64,000 nucleotides of DNA. Origin: Thiosocius sp963719025 (lineage in GTDB: Bacteria > Pseudomonadota > Gammaproteobacteria > Chromatiales > Chromatiaceae). A program made the position numbers and the translations under genes. Positions within the stretch are counted from its first letter, which is position 1, and each line of letters opens with the position of its first letter. Below are positions 52,796 to 63,116 of this stretch, piece by piece. Location: assembly GCA_963719025.1 (NCBI GenBank), contig CAVRBK010000092.1, forward strand, positions 35,978 through 99,977, given 5' to 3'. The notes below the pieces were generated by a model. The model did not search any database, was not told the DNA's origin, and saw only the letters and a program-made list of their open reading frames with translations.

Positions 52796-54082
52796 ATGAC
52801 CGACAGTTTGTCCGCACAGGTGCAAGACGCCAGGCAGCGCACCCTGCAACTGCTCGCCGGGCTGGATGCGAAGCAATTGATGGGCCCGCGCATGGCTATC
52901 GTGAATCCGCTGCGTTGGGAGATCGGACATACCGCCTACTTCTACGAGTACTGGATCCTGCGCCAGCACCTCGGTGAATCACCGATCCTGCCAGAGGCCG
53001 ATGCCCTCTACGACTCCATCTCGATCGCCCACGAGACGCGCTGGGACCTGCCACTGCCGGATCTCGAGCAGACCCTCGCCTACATGAACGCGGTGAAGGA
53101 GCGGGTCTGCCAGCACCTCGAACAGGATTCGGCTGATCCGCAACGTGACTACCTCGCCCGATATGCCGTGTTTCATGAAGACATGCACACCGAGGCCTTC
53201 ACCTACACACGCCAGACGCTCGGCTACCCGACACCCGATCTCGGCGGCGATGTCCGCCGCGTCGCCGATGCCGGGGATCTGCCCGGCGATGCCGAGATCC
53301 CCGGCGGTCATTTCCTGCTCGGGGCGCCCCCGGGCAACGATTTCGTCTTCGACAATGAAAAATGGGGCCATGTCTGCGACGTGCAGCCATTTCGCATTGC
53401 CCGTGCGGCCGTCAGCAATTCCGAATTTGCCGCCTTTGTCGACGCCGGTGGTTACCATGCCAGCGAGTACTGGGACGACGCCGGCTGGCAGTGGCGCCTC
53501 AGCCAGGGACTCGAGCACCCGGTGTATTGGCGGTATCGCGACAGTGGCTGGGAACAGCGCCGCTTCGATGCCTGGGAACCGCTGCGACCGCATGCAGCGA
53601 TCATTCACGTCAGTTGGTACGAGGCCCAGGCCTATTGCCGCTGGGCCGGACGTCGCCTGCCCAGTGAACTGGAATGGGAGGTGGCCGCAGCCGGACAACC
53701 CTCCGCCGATGGCAAGTCACTCGATACGGACAAGCGACGCTACCCCTGGGGAGACGATCAACCCACAGCTCAACACGCCAATCTCGATGGCCATGCGCTC
53801 GGCACCCTGGATGTCGGTGCCCTGCCCGCTGGCGACAGCGCCTTTGGCTGCCGCCAGATGATCGGCAACAGCTGGGAATGGACCGACACGCTGTTCGGGC
53901 CCTATCCGGGCTTTACTCCCGACATGTATGCCGACTACTCACAACCCCTGTTCGGTCAGACCCGCGTGCTGCGTGGTGGCGCCTGGCCGACGCGCGCACG
54001 GATGATCCGCAACACCTGGCGAAACTATTACGGGCCCGGCCGCAATGACGTATTCGCCGGTTTTCGGACCTGCGCCCTCTGA
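52796..54082 (+). CDS. senA: selenoneine synthase SenA (EgtB-like nonheme iron enzyme)
   Basis: 428 residues. The N-terminal DinB-like bundle carries the iron ligands: INPLRWEIGHTAYFYEYWIL-type sequence and VFHEDMHTEAFTYTRQTLGY (HxxxHxE). The C-terminal FGE-sulfatase domain has GGHFLLGAPPGNDFVFDNEK and PFRIARAAVSNSEFAAFVDA, then VSWYEAQAYCRWAGRRLPSE and GNSWEWTDTLFGPYPGFTPD ending YGPGRNDVFAGFRTC. SenA couples hercynine and a selenosugar by oxidative C-Se bond formation. EgtB from ergothioneine synthesis is the close alternative; linkage to senB and selD favours SenA. Hercynine synthesis (EgtD) is not in this window. Confidence 0.9.
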   Translation: MTDSLSAQVQDARQRTLQLLAGLDAKQLMGPRMAIVNPLRWEIGHTAYFYEYWILRQHLGESPILPEADALYDSISIAHETRWDLPLPDLEQTLAYMNAVKERVCQHLEQDSADPQRDYLARYAVFHEDMHTEAFTYTRQTLGYPTPDLGGDVRRVADAGDLPGDAEIPGGHFLLGAPPGNDFVFDNEKWGHVCDVQPFRIARAAVSNSEFAAFVDAGGYHASEYWDDAGWQWRLSQGLEHPVYWRYRDSGWEQRRFDAWEPLRPHAAIIHVSWYEAQAYCRWAGRRLPSELEWEVAAAGQPSADGKSLDTDKRRYPWGDDQPTAQHANLDGHALGTLDVGALPAGDSAFGCRQMIGNSWEWTDTLFGPYPGFTPDMYADYSQPLFGQTRVLRGGAWPTRARMIRNTWRNYYGPGRNDVFAGFRTCAL

Positions 54083-54108
54083 ATCGAATCTCGACGGACA
54101 ACACACAG

Positions 54109-56375
54109 ATGCAAGCCTCAAATACACCCGTCGTAAAGGACCTGGTACTCGTCGGTGGCGGACACGCGCACGTCTCGGTGCTGCGGCGATTTGGCATGAA
54201 GCCGATGCCCGGGGTGCGCCTGACCCTGGTCACGCGCGACATCCACACGCCCTATTCCGGCATGCTGCCGGGTTATGTCGCGGGCCTGTACGACTATGAC
54301 GACTGCCACATCGACCTCGGTCCACTGGCGCGTTTCGCCGGGGCGCGTCTCTACCATGCCGAGGTGGAGGGCCTGGATCTCGAGAACCGCCAGCTTATCG
54401 CCCGTGGGCGGCCACCGATCGCGTTCGACCTGCTGTCGATCAATACCGGCTCGCGACCGCGCACGATCGATGTCCCCGGCGCGCTCGCCCATGCCATGCC
54501 GGTGAAACCGATCGACACCTGGCTGCAGCAGTGGCAGGGATTGCAGGATCGGGTGATCGCCAGCCAGGGGCCTTTCCGCGTGATCGTTGTCGGTGGCGGC
54601 GCCGGCGGCGTGGAACTGGCCCTGTCGACGCAACATCGCCTCACCACCCTGCTGCGCGAACGTGGCGATGACCCGGGCCGCCTGCACTACGAACTGCTGA
54701 CCGACGGCGAGACCATCCTGCCGACCCACAATGCCGCGGTGCGGCGACGCTTCGGCCGCGTGCTCGGCGAGCGCGACATCGCGCTGCACACCGGGCACCG
54801 CGTCACCGAGGTCACGGCGCAGGCGGTGCATGCCGAGGGCCGGCCGGCACGCGACTGCGGATGCCGTGCTATGGGTTACCCAGGCAGCCGCGCCGGACAT
54901 GGCCACAGGCATCCGGCCTGGCGGTCGACGATCAGGGATTCATCCGCGTCGACGACTACCTGCAATCGTTGTCGCATCCCGGGGGTATTCGCTGCCGGCG
55001 ATATCGCCTCGCTTGCCCCAGCAACGCCCCAAGTCAGGCGTGTTCGCGGTGCGCCAGGGGGCTGTGCTCACCGAGAACCTGCGCCGCAGCTGCAGCGGAC
55101 GGACGCTCAAGCCCTACCGCCCGCAGCGTAACTTTCTCGGCCTCATCAGCACCGGCGACCGGTACGCGATCGCATCGCGCGGCAACTGGTCGATCGAGGG
55201 CAAGAGCCTGTGGACACTCAAGGACTGGATCGACCGGCGATTCATGCAGCGCTTCAACGAATTGCCGGAAATGGCGGCCGAGCCCGTACCGGCGCTGGCC
55301 GCCGGAATCGCCGACGAACAGGCCATCAAGGAACTGTCCACCCTGGCGATGCGCTGCGGCGGCTGTGGTGCGAAGGTCGGCAGCACGGTGCTGCGTCGTG
55401 TCGTCCAGCGCCTCCCGCCGCAGCATCGTGACGACGTCGTCATCGGCCTGGACTCACCCGACGACGCAGCGGTGTACCGCGTGCCCGCTGGCAAGCTGCT
55501 GGTACAGAGCGTGGACTACTTCCGATCCTTCATCGACGATTCCTACGTGTTCGGGCAGATCGCCGCCAACCATGCACTGGGCGACCTGTTTGCCATGGGT
55601 GCCGAGCCGCAATCGGTTCTGGCGATCGCCACCGTGCCCTACGGCCGCGAGCGTATCGTCGAGGAAACCCTGTTCGACGTCATGACCGGCGCCCTGGCGA
55701 TCACCAACCAGACGGGTGCCGTGCTCACCGGGGGGCATTCCAGCGAGGGAGCGGAACTGGCCTTCGGGCTTACCGTCAACGGCCTGATCAGTGAACGAGC
55801 AGCTGCTGCGCAAGGGCGGGCTCCGGGCCGGCGACGCGCTGATCCTTAGCAAACCGATCGGCACAGGCACGCTGTTCGCGGCCGACATGCGGCAGCGCGC
55901 CAAGGGCCGCTGGATAGACGGTGCGATCATCTCGATGCTGCAGTCGAGCGCCGATGCCGCCGCCTGTCTGCAGACACATGGCGTATCGGCCTGTACCGAT
56001 GTCACCGGATTCGGCCTGCTCGGCCACCTGATCGAGATGACCCGTGCCGCCGAGGTCGATGCACAGATCATGGTCGACGCCATACCGATACTCGACGGTG
56101 CCCGCGAGACCGTGGCCGCCGGCATTCTCTCGTCGCTGCAACCGCAGAACCTGCGTCTGCGCCGCGGTGTCCGCGACCTGGAACGGGTCGGCCAACACCC
56201 GCTGTTTCCCCTGCTGTTCGACCCGCAGACTGCCGGCGGCCTGCTGGCCGGTGTGCCGCAGGCCAACGCCGAGGCCTGTATCGCCGATCTGCGCAAACGG
56301 GGTTATGTCCACGCCGCTATCATCGGCAAGGTAAGCGAACGCAGCGACGCTGCGGAGCCCATCGCGATCATCTGA
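54109..56375 (+). CDS. selD: selenide, water dikinase fused to an NDH-2-like flavoprotein domain (SelD/SenC; frame-interrupted)
   Basis: About 755 residues. Residues 1-380 are an FAD/NAD(P) oxidoreductase: DLVLVGGGHAHVSVLRRFGM, PYSGMLPGYVAGLYDYDDCH, RVIVVGGGAGGVELALS and, in another frame, GVFAAGDIA-like sequence. The C-terminal part is selenophosphate synthetase: the catalytic loop LAMRCGGCGAKVGS (Cys, not Sec), DDAAVYRVPAGKLLVQSVDY, HALGDLFAMGAEPQSVLAIA, LTGGHSSEGAELAFGLTVNG, and SACTDVTGFGLLGHLIEMTR. Frame changes occur near 54870, 54900, 54985, 55025 and 55790. It supplies selenophosphate for SenB and perhaps for tRNA or selenoproteins; the flavin domain may reduce a selenium precursor. 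It follows senA by 26 bp. Confidence 0.88.
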
Positions 56376-56412
56376 TCGTGCGCGCGTCGCCGACAAGCGC
56401 TGCCGGCGGCGA

Positions 56413-59400
56413 TCAGGCCGACACTGCGGCGACCAGCGTCTCCATCGAACCCGTTTCCAGCAGGCTTTCGATCGGTACGGGCTTGCCAATTCCGTAGCCC
56501 TGGACGTAATCCACTTCCATCTCCGCCAGGAGATGCAGTATCTCGTCGTTTTCCACAAACTCTGCAATCGTCGCCATGTTCATGACATGCCCGATGTCGT
56601 TTATCGACTTGACCATCGCGCGATCAATTGGATCGTCGAGCATGTCCTTCACGAACATGCCGTCGATCTTGAGGTAGTCGACCTGGAGATTCTTGAGGTA
56701 GCCAAACGACGACAGTCCACTGCCGAAATCGTCGAGGGCAAATTGCACGCCAAACTCCTTCAACGCGGCGATAAAGATATTCGCGTTGCTGAGATTGGCG
56801 ATCGCTGCAGTTTCCGTGATCTCGAACTTGATCTTCTTCGCCGGGATAACGCCCGACTTCAGCTGCCGGATGATGCTGCCCAAAAGGCTGTCATCACCGA
56901 GCGACTGTCCGGAAAGATTGATCGAAAACCCGGATATGCCGGCGAGTTCCCGCGGATGCTCGCACATCCAGGAAAACGCATGATCGACCACCCAATGATC
57001 AACCTGTGAAATCAGGTTGAACCGCTCGGCGGCCGGCAGGAAGGCGCCAGGCGGCAGCAGGTCGCCATTGTCGTCCACCATCCGCAGCAGGATCTCATAG
57101 CCCGACCCCTCCAGCGCTTTTCCCACCGCCTTGATCGGTTGCACATAGAGCGTAAAACGATCCTCTTCCAGCGCCTTCTTAATCCGGGTGACACTGTGCA
57201 TTTCCCCCGAGCGCTCCTTCAGCAGCTTGTCGTCATCCTTGAAGATATGCACCCGGTTTCGGCCGGCTTCCTTCGCCGCATAGCACGCAATATCGGCCTG
57301 CTTCAGAACATCCAGGGAACGGTATGTCTGGTGATTGATCTCGGTGATACCAATACTCACGCCAACCGCAAAAATATTGTCATCCCAGGGAAAACGATAG
57401 CCTTCAACCAGCTTGCGGATCTCCTCCGCCTTGCGCAGTGCCTGCTCGGAGGTACAGTTCTCCATCAGCACGGCGAATTCGTCGCCACCCAGGCGGGCAA
57501 GCACGTCCCCACTTCGAAGATGGCTCTTCAACAAGCGGGCCAACTGCCTGAGAAGTTCATCGCCCGCCACATGTCCTGCCGTATCGTTGACCACCTTGAA
57601 CTGATCAAGATCGAGAAAGCACAAGGCATGATGCGAGTCCTGCGACGATTTTCGTGCAACGCATTCCTCCAACATATCCTCAAACTGCCGACGATTGATC
57701 AGGTCGGTCAAGGCATCGTGAGAGGCCTGATAAGAGACTTTTTCGTTGATAAGGTGAGATTCGGTCACGTCTTCGATAATGGCGACGAAATGCGAAACGA
57801 CCCCATGTGAATTCTTGATCGGCGCGACATGTTCCCGCGACCAGTAGACCTCGCCATTCTTACGCAGATTTCTGCAGTTCTCCCCACCAGTCCCGTCCCT
57901 CCTTTATGGTCTGCCAGAGTTCCTGATAGGTCTCATCAGGCGTGTCTCCGGCATTCAGAACTTTCGGCGTTTTTCCGATCACCTCATCGTCTGAGTAACC
58001 GGTGATCTCGTGAAACTTGGGATTGACGTACTCAATGACGCCGGCTGAGTCCGTAACCATGACGCCGTTCGGACTGTGCTCAACGGCCAGGGAAAGCTTG
58101 AGCAAGGTCTGGATATTACGGTGGTGTTCGATCGCCAGGGCCGATAGCAACGCCATCTCGGACAGTCGCTTGGAGGCAAGATTGTCTGGCACGCCCGCCA
58201 CCTGGCGGTATACAACAAAGACACCGACGATCAAGTCATCGGATGACTTGATTGGCTCAACCCAGCACGCCGCAATGCCAAGGGGTTGAAGCCACGCCTT
58301 CTGCGCGGACCAGTGGCTGTCCTGTCGAATATCAGGCACCACAACACGACGTCGCCGCTGAATTGCCTCGGCGAAACACCGTAGGCGCCCTTCGACCTTG
58401 CCCCCTTCCTCCGCCGATTGGTGAATAACGGGTAGGTTTGGCGCCACGGTCTCGGTTGAGCGACCGCTATTCGGATCAATCAGCACCACGGCACACAGCG
58501 AACCGGGCTGCTCGGATTCGACATTCGTCACCAGGGTCGTCAGTACGTGCTGCAGATCTGAACCGGCCGCAATGCTTTCGTGGATCAGGTTGCGATGGGC
58601 AAGGATATCCTCGAAGTACCGTCGTTGCCGAACCTCCGCCATCAGCCTGCGGTTCCAATAGAAAATGATGACAAAAATAATCAACGCGACCACTGCCAGG
58701 CCACCAATGACCTCGGTTACATCCTGGTAATCCACCTCGTACTCGAACGTAATGGCGATCCAGTTTTTCTGGATCTCATTCGCCTTCTGCGGCGAAATCG
58801 CCGCCAGTGCCTTGTCGAGAATACTGACCAACTCCGGCCAGTCCTTACGGACGCCCAGCGCCAGCTCAAACGAGTAAGGGGTCTGAGCCGCGATCTTGAG
58901 ATTGCTGAATCCTCTCTTCTTGATGACGTTCGCGACCGATGCAAGGTTGTCTACGAAGGCGTCAATCTTGCCCAGCGACAGGGCCTCAAGCCCGATATCG
59001 AGCGTTTCATACTCGATGCGCCGCAAGCCGGGATGGTAGGTCTCGAGCAGGTCGACGGTCGCATAACCTTTGACAACCCCGATCGTTCTTCCAGCGAGGT
59101 CGCCCAGGCCGCCAATGTTGCTGGTGTTTTCGCGGGTCAGCACGACCATGGGGAAGTTGAGATAGCTGCGGGTGAAAGAGAGATACGCTTTACGCTGCGG
59201 AGTTGGCACCACGCAAGGCAGAACATCGATCGTTCCTTCCTTCGCCCCGTCAATCACTTTCGACCACGTCAGGCCGGGTACAGGCGCCATCCGCACACCC
59301 AGCGTGACGTTGAGCAGTTCGATGTACTCGGCCGCCATTCCACGATATCGGCCGGATGTATCGAGGAATTCAAACGGTTCCCATGATGGATCGATTCCCA

Positions 59401-59647
59401 GGCGAATGTCCTGGTGTGCGGCCAGCCAATCCAGTTCCTGCCGGGTCAGGCTTTGAACGAAGGCCGCGTTCAAGCCGCGCTCCGGCATGGTGCCGGCCGG
59501 AACGACGGCGCTTGCGATGCTGAGAGCGGCTGCAATGAATGCAATCCAGTAGCGAACGGGTGACCCGCCGGTCAGATAGGTAAAGAACATGGCTGCCAAC
59601 CTTTTTCTCGAAGCGATGATGTCCCACCCTCTGCGGAGCTTGATCAA
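56413..59647 (-). CDS. SBP-GAF-PAS-GGDEF-EAL cyclic-di-GMP sensor protein (one frame change)
   Basis: About 1,078 residues. A signal segment (YWIAFIAAALSIASAVVPAG) precedes a periplasmic bacterial solute-binding domain of family 3 (RLGIDPSWEPFEFLDTSGRY, AKEGTIDVLPCVVPTPQRKA, LAGRTIGVVKGYATVDLLET). A membrane segment (VALIIFVIIFYWNRRLM) is followed by a GAF-like domain and a PAS domain (AVEHSPNGVMVTDSAGVIEY). A one-base change near 57870 cuts the PAS end. GGDEF is intact (VLARLGGDEFAVLMENC). The EAL-type domain has EIL in place of EAL (GYEILLRMVDD) but keeps INLSGQSLGDD, FEITETAAI, DDFGSGLSSFGYL and KIDGMFV. It makes, breaks or senses c-di-GMP in response to an amino-acid-like ligand. Confidence 0.88.
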
Positions 59648-59787
59648 CCTTCGCTAACGGCATGCGAGGGCGAAACTTCAAGCACAAAGGGAATTCAGAT
59701 CATCGGGTAGCCATGCAGAAATCTGGGTATTGCACGATCCGGCAACGCCCTCGGCGGGTCTGAACCCTGACCGAATCGGCAGAGAAC

Positions 59788-60414
59788 TCAGCCGATACCG
59801 CGCAGAATTTCCTTGAACTCGCTCAACACCATCGCTGTAGCCCCCCAGACCACGTGGCCCTGCACCGCGTAGAAAGGGGCCTCGATGGAAGCACCATTGC
59901 TCAGGCACACCCTGCCACGCCTGATCGTCGATTCATGCAAAAGGGAGGCAATCTCAAACTCGATGATTTCCTCGACCTCAACCGGATCCGGTGAGTAGAC
60001 AGGACGTTCGGTGGCGCATGCCACAAAGGGCCTTACCAGAAAATTGCTCGACGGGATAAACAGATCGGTGAGACAGCCGAGCAGTTGTTCACTATCCACC
60101 GGCACGCCGGTCTCTTCAATAAACTCACGCACCGCGGCCTGCCGATGGTTCTCGCCTGGCTCCAGGCACCCGCCGGGAATGCCCACCTGTCCACCGTGGG
60201 CACCATCGTATTCCGGGCGCTTCATCAACACGAGATGCCAATGGGCCTGCTCCGGAAACAGGTACAGCAGAACGGCGCTCTGGCGGGGAGACGCTACCGA
60301 GGACAGTGCGTCATGCATACCCGGCCGATACGGCGGCGCCATGCGCAACTGCGCCTTTTCACCGGGCAGGTCCCCGGCGAGTCTATTTGCCAGCCCTGTG
60401 ATAAAGCCATCCAT
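59788..60414 (-). CDS. Nudix hydrolase, CoA pyrophosphatase type
   Basis: 208 residues. SSVASPRQSAVLLYLFPEQA and LVLMKRPEYDGAHGGQVGIP lead to the Nudix box GGCLEPGENHRQAAVREFIE followed by ETGV; the Glu residues for magnesium are present. The preceding HGGQVGIPGG resembles the UPF0035 signature (LRxHxGQxxFPGG) of CoA pyrophosphatases. The C-terminal part (DPVEVEEIIEFEIASLLHES) also fits. Likely substrates are CoA derivatives or NADH-like dinucleotides. ATG 60412-60414. It is a single gene after the large c-di-GMP gene. Confidence 0.85.
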   Translation of the reverse strand: MDGFITGLANRLAGDLPGEKAQLRMAPPYRPGMHDALSSVASPRQSAVLLYLFPEQAHWHLVLMKRPEYDGAHGGQVGIPGGCLEPGENHRQAAVREFIEETGVPVDSEQLLGCLTDLFIPSSNFLVRPFVACATERPVYSPDPVEVEEIIEFEIASLLHESTIRRGRVCLSNGASIEAPFYAVQGHVVWGATAMVLSEFKEILRGIG

Positions 60415-60550
60415 GCTGGTTCAAGATAGCACCGGCACCGTGCATTCAGTCAACCCGCTCGACCCACCGAAGGACGACGCCCCGGTCCCGACGACGCACG
60501 GCCGATTCGCGGCATCGACGCGGTTGGCCTGGCCGACCGAATAAGCCGCC

Positions 60551-61339
60551 TCAGCGCTGTTGATCGGCGAACAAGTCCTTGTACGCCGCCCAGGTCGCAT
60601 AGCCCAGCAACGGAAAGATCACCACGAAGCCGGCAAAGAAGGTCAACATGCCGAGCACTGTCAGGCCGGCCACGAGCGCGCCCCATACCAGCATGACGCC
60701 CGGCTGTTCGGTCACCGCCTTCACGCTGGCGACCACGGCGGTTCCAAAATCTGTCCGGCCGTCGAGCACCAGGGGTAGCGACCAGGCGGTCAGCGCAAAC
60801 ATGAGCAGCGCAATAACGGCACCTACGCCAAACAGCACCAGAACGAAGCCAATGCCTTCGGGCGAACCCATTGCCGCGATGAAGCTAGAGGTGCCGGCGA
60901 TGTTCCCGACATACAGTGCGGCAATCAGGGTCGACAGCCGGATCCAGACAATCATCACGAGACTGAGCAGCAGGGAGAACAGGGCAACCGAGCCCAGCCG
61001 GCCGCGCAAACTGCTGAAGCAGGTGGTGAGCTGAATGGCCTCACCCCGGTCATGCAGCTGCGCGATCCGATAGAGGCCCATGGCCAGCAGGGGTCCGACG
61101 AGCAGGAAACCTGTCCAAAAGGTCAAAATGAACTGTGGCTGGTTCATGCCAAGCACGGTGATCAGCATGCCGACCAATGCGAACACGGCACCGTACGCGA
61201 ACGAGGCTGTCCGCGTTCGTGAAAAGTAGGTCCATCCTTCGCTGAGCCAGCGCACAGGCGCGCCTTTGTCAAGTGTCCGCCGCGGAGGCAGACGCATCGG
61301 GTTGTAAGCGAGCGGCTCGCGTGCGTTGCTTTCGTTCAT
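60551..61339 (-). CDS. DUF2189 integral membrane protein
   Basis: 262 residues. A basic N-terminal tail (LPPRRTLDKGAPVRWLSEGW, with the WLxxGWxxF family pattern) is followed by six membrane segments, among them AYGAVFALVGMLITVLGMNQ, FTWTGFLLVGPLLAMGLYRI-like sequence, LVLFGVGAVIALLMFALTAW and LTVLGMLTFFAGFVVIFPLL. The short motif PLVLDGRTDFGTAVVASVKA between helices is conserved in DUF2189. The function is unknown; in many proteobacteria the gene accompanies cytochrome oxidase genes, which is not the case here. AGGGGTGAT precedes ATG 61337-61339. Confidence 0.85.
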   Translation of the reverse strand: MNESNAREPLAYNPMRLPPRRTLDKGAPVRWLSEGWTYFSRTRTASFAYGAVFALVGMLITVLGMNQPQFILTFWTGFLLVGPLLAMGLYRIAQLHDRGEAIQLTTCFSSLRGRLGSVALFSLLLSLVMIVWIRLSTLIAALYVGNIAGTSSFIAAMGSPEGIGFVLVLFGVGAVIALLMFALTAWSLPLVLDGRTDFGTAVVASVKAVTEQPGVMLVWGALVAGLTVLGMLTFFAGFVVIFPLLGYATWAAYKDLFADQQR

Positions 61340-61628
61340 GGCGATCACCCCTGATCAGCTCGTTGAAAATTGTGCGCTGAGAGTCGCACAAAGCCTGGAC
61401 AGATAATCGCTGCCGAAAACAAGGGATTTTGCCTGCGCGCCGCGACTTCGCAGGCCTGCCCCTGCATTGTCCTGGAAAATCGCATGGACGGGCGAAACCG
61501 CGCCGGCCACGCGCGCAAATCATCCGGCTCGAGCGGCTAACTGCCGTTTGGCGAACACGTTCTCCACCGCTACGATCAGCGATAGAATGCCGGCAATTTC
61601 TCTCGCCCAACCCAGAGTCATACCCATC

Positions 61629-62429
61629 GTGAACAGTTCAGAACTTCAGGCCTCGTTCGAGCGCCTGCGCAGCAAGAAATCCTTCGAGCTCTTCGTGGTT
61701 TCCGTGATCATCGCCTCGGCGCTGCTGGTCGGCGTCAAGACCTACGAACTGCCGACAAACAGTCAGCGATTGCTGGTTTGGCTGGACGGCCTGATCACCC
61801 TTATCTTTCTCACCGAAATCACCATTCGCTTTATTGCCGAACCCCAAAAGCGGTTGTTTTTCCGCAACCCCTGGAATCTGTTTGACACGCTGGTAGTGAC
61901 GATCAGCCTGATTCCGATCAACCATAGCGACATGGCGCTGGTCGCACGGCTGGTGCGGGTATTTCGTGTCCTGCGGATGATCTCGATTATCCCGGAGCTG
62001 CGCATGCTGCTGGCCTCGCTGCTCAAGGCACTGCCGCAGCTTGGTTACGTCATCCTGCTGATGTTCATCATCTTTTACATTTACGCCGCGGTCGGGGCCA
62101 CGCTTTTCGAGGCCATCAACCCTACCCTCTGGGGAGACATCGCGATCTCCATGCTGACCCTTTTCCGCGTCATGACCTTCGAGGACTGGACCGACGTCAT
62201 GTACGAAACCATGACGGTCTATCCCCTGAGCTGGTTGTACTACCTCAGCTTCATTTTCTTTACCGCTTTCGCCTTTCTGAACATGGTGATCGGCATCGTG
62301 GTGAATGTGATGAACACGGAAAATGAGAAGCTGCTGAAAGCGCAGGCCGAAGAAGCGCACGAGCCCACGCTGAAGGACATCAGCGACAAGCTTGAACGCC
62401 TGGAAAGGCTGCTCGACGCGCGGCGCTGA
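61629..62429 (+). CDS. voltage-gated cation channel of the bacterial sodium channel type
   Basis: 266 residues with six membrane segments. S1 begins KKSFELFVVSVIIASALLVG, and S3 is NPWNLFDTLVVTISLIPI. The S4 voltage sensor RLVRVFRVLRMISIIPELRM has Arg at every third position. S5 is LGYVILLMFIIFYIYAAVGA; the pore helix and selectivity filter are LFRVMTFEDWTDVMYETMTV, and S6 is SFIFFTAFAFLNMVIGIVVN. A C-terminal coiled coil (LKDISDKLERLERLLDARR) can hold the tetramer. The filter FEDW differs from the LESW of NaChBac. GTG 61629 gives the usual short N-terminus; ATG 61587 is an alternative. Confidence 0.87.
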   Translation: MNSSELQASFERLRSKKSFELFVVSVIIASALLVGVKTYELPTNSQRLLVWLDGLITLIFLTEITIRFIAEPQKRLFFRNPWNLFDTLVVTISLIPINHSDMALVARLVRVFRVLRMISIIPELRMLLASLLKALPQLGYVILLMFIIFYIYAAVGATLFEAINPTLWGDIAISMLTLFRVMTFEDWTDVMYETMTVYPLSWLYYLSFIFFTAFAFLNMVIGIVVNVMNTENEKLLKAQAEEAHEPTLKDISDKLERLERLLDARR

Positions 62430-62444
62430 GCCACCGTTCGCAGG

Positions 62445-62735
62445 CTAAAGGTGGAACCGTCTTCCGACCTCAACCAGTCGCGAAGAGAGCGAGGTAACCT
62501 GCTGTCCGGCCGTGGCCAGACCCTCCGCCGCAGCAAGCAGGTGTTCGCTGGACTGATCGATGCTACAGACATTCTGACTGACTTCGCCAGCCACTTCGCC
62601 CTGCTCCTCGGCCGCCCTGGCGATCTGCGTGGTCAGGCGGACAGGCGTTTGTACCGCTGTCGCAATCTCGTCCAGGGCCTCACCGGCCTTGGACGCATTG
62701 GACACGCTGTCGACGACCCGTGAGCGCCTCTGGTC
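62445..62735 (-). pseudogene. C-terminal remnant of a methyl-accepting chemotaxis protein
   Basis: About 97 residues of the distal MCP signalling domain: VDSVSNASKAGEALDEIATA, LTTQIARAAEEQGEVAGEVS, NVCSIDQSSEHLLAAAEGLA and a C-terminal GQQVTSLSSRLVEVGRRF. The tip, sensor and HAMP are missing; upstream of about 62735 the similarity stops without a start codon of its own. It lies at the edge of the disordered last 1.5 kb, so deletion, transfer or an assembly join are all possible causes. Confidence 0.65.
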
Positions 62736-62884
62736 ACCCGCCCGGGCCCGCCTCGTCGGCCAGATGGCCTCCCGGACCCTCACAAAAGCTGATCTGCGGC
62801 ATATTATGAGTCTCCCCAATTATCCGGGAGCTTCAGTTAAAGTAGGATAACGCCACCTCTTGATAAGGAAGCCAGCGTTTGTCA

Positions 62885-63040
62885 ATGAACTATCCCCTTT
62901 TCTCGATTGTTTGCGCCGGAATATTCGTCGTCGGCAGCTCCCTCTCAAGCTCCCTGGCAGCGGCAGAGGTTGGCGCCACTGCCCAACCCCGCATCATTAC
63001 CGTCACCAGTAGCAGCGCCGGCGGCGTTGTGCGCCTCGGC
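62885..63040 (+). CDS. 5' end of an exported protein, possibly an RND/HlyD-type adaptor (truncated)
   Basis: MNYPLFSIVCAGIFVVGSSL followed by SSSLAAAEVGATAQPRIITV and TSSSAGGVVRLG: a signal peptide and the beginning of a mature periplasmic domain. The last motif resembles the start of efflux-pump membrane-fusion proteins. AAGGAAG lies about 15 bases upstream. Resemblance to a gene ends exactly at 63041, where the adhesin repeat begins in the opposite orientation. The frame stays open to 63166, but in antisense to the repeat. The identification as an adaptor is tentative. Confidence 0.45.
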
Positions 63041-63116
63041 GTGCTGCCGGTGATGACATTGCCCGACTGGTTGAGGACGATCTGCTCGCCCTTGCCGCCG
63101 TCGATATCCGGATCGG
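63041..63116 (-). repeat. 76-bp exact direct repeat, copy 1
   Basis: Identical over 76 bases to 63629-63704, in the same orientation, 588 bp apart (196 codons). It encodes DPDIDGGKGEQIVLNQSGNV in the adhesin frame. The left end coincides with the loss of the exported-protein gene at 63040. Confidence 0.9.

Noticed and set aside
54109..56375. In-frame TGA codons as selenocysteine in the SelD region
   Set aside because: The breaks are accompanied by frame changes, not read-through, and the catalytic position of SelD is an ordinary Cys codon.
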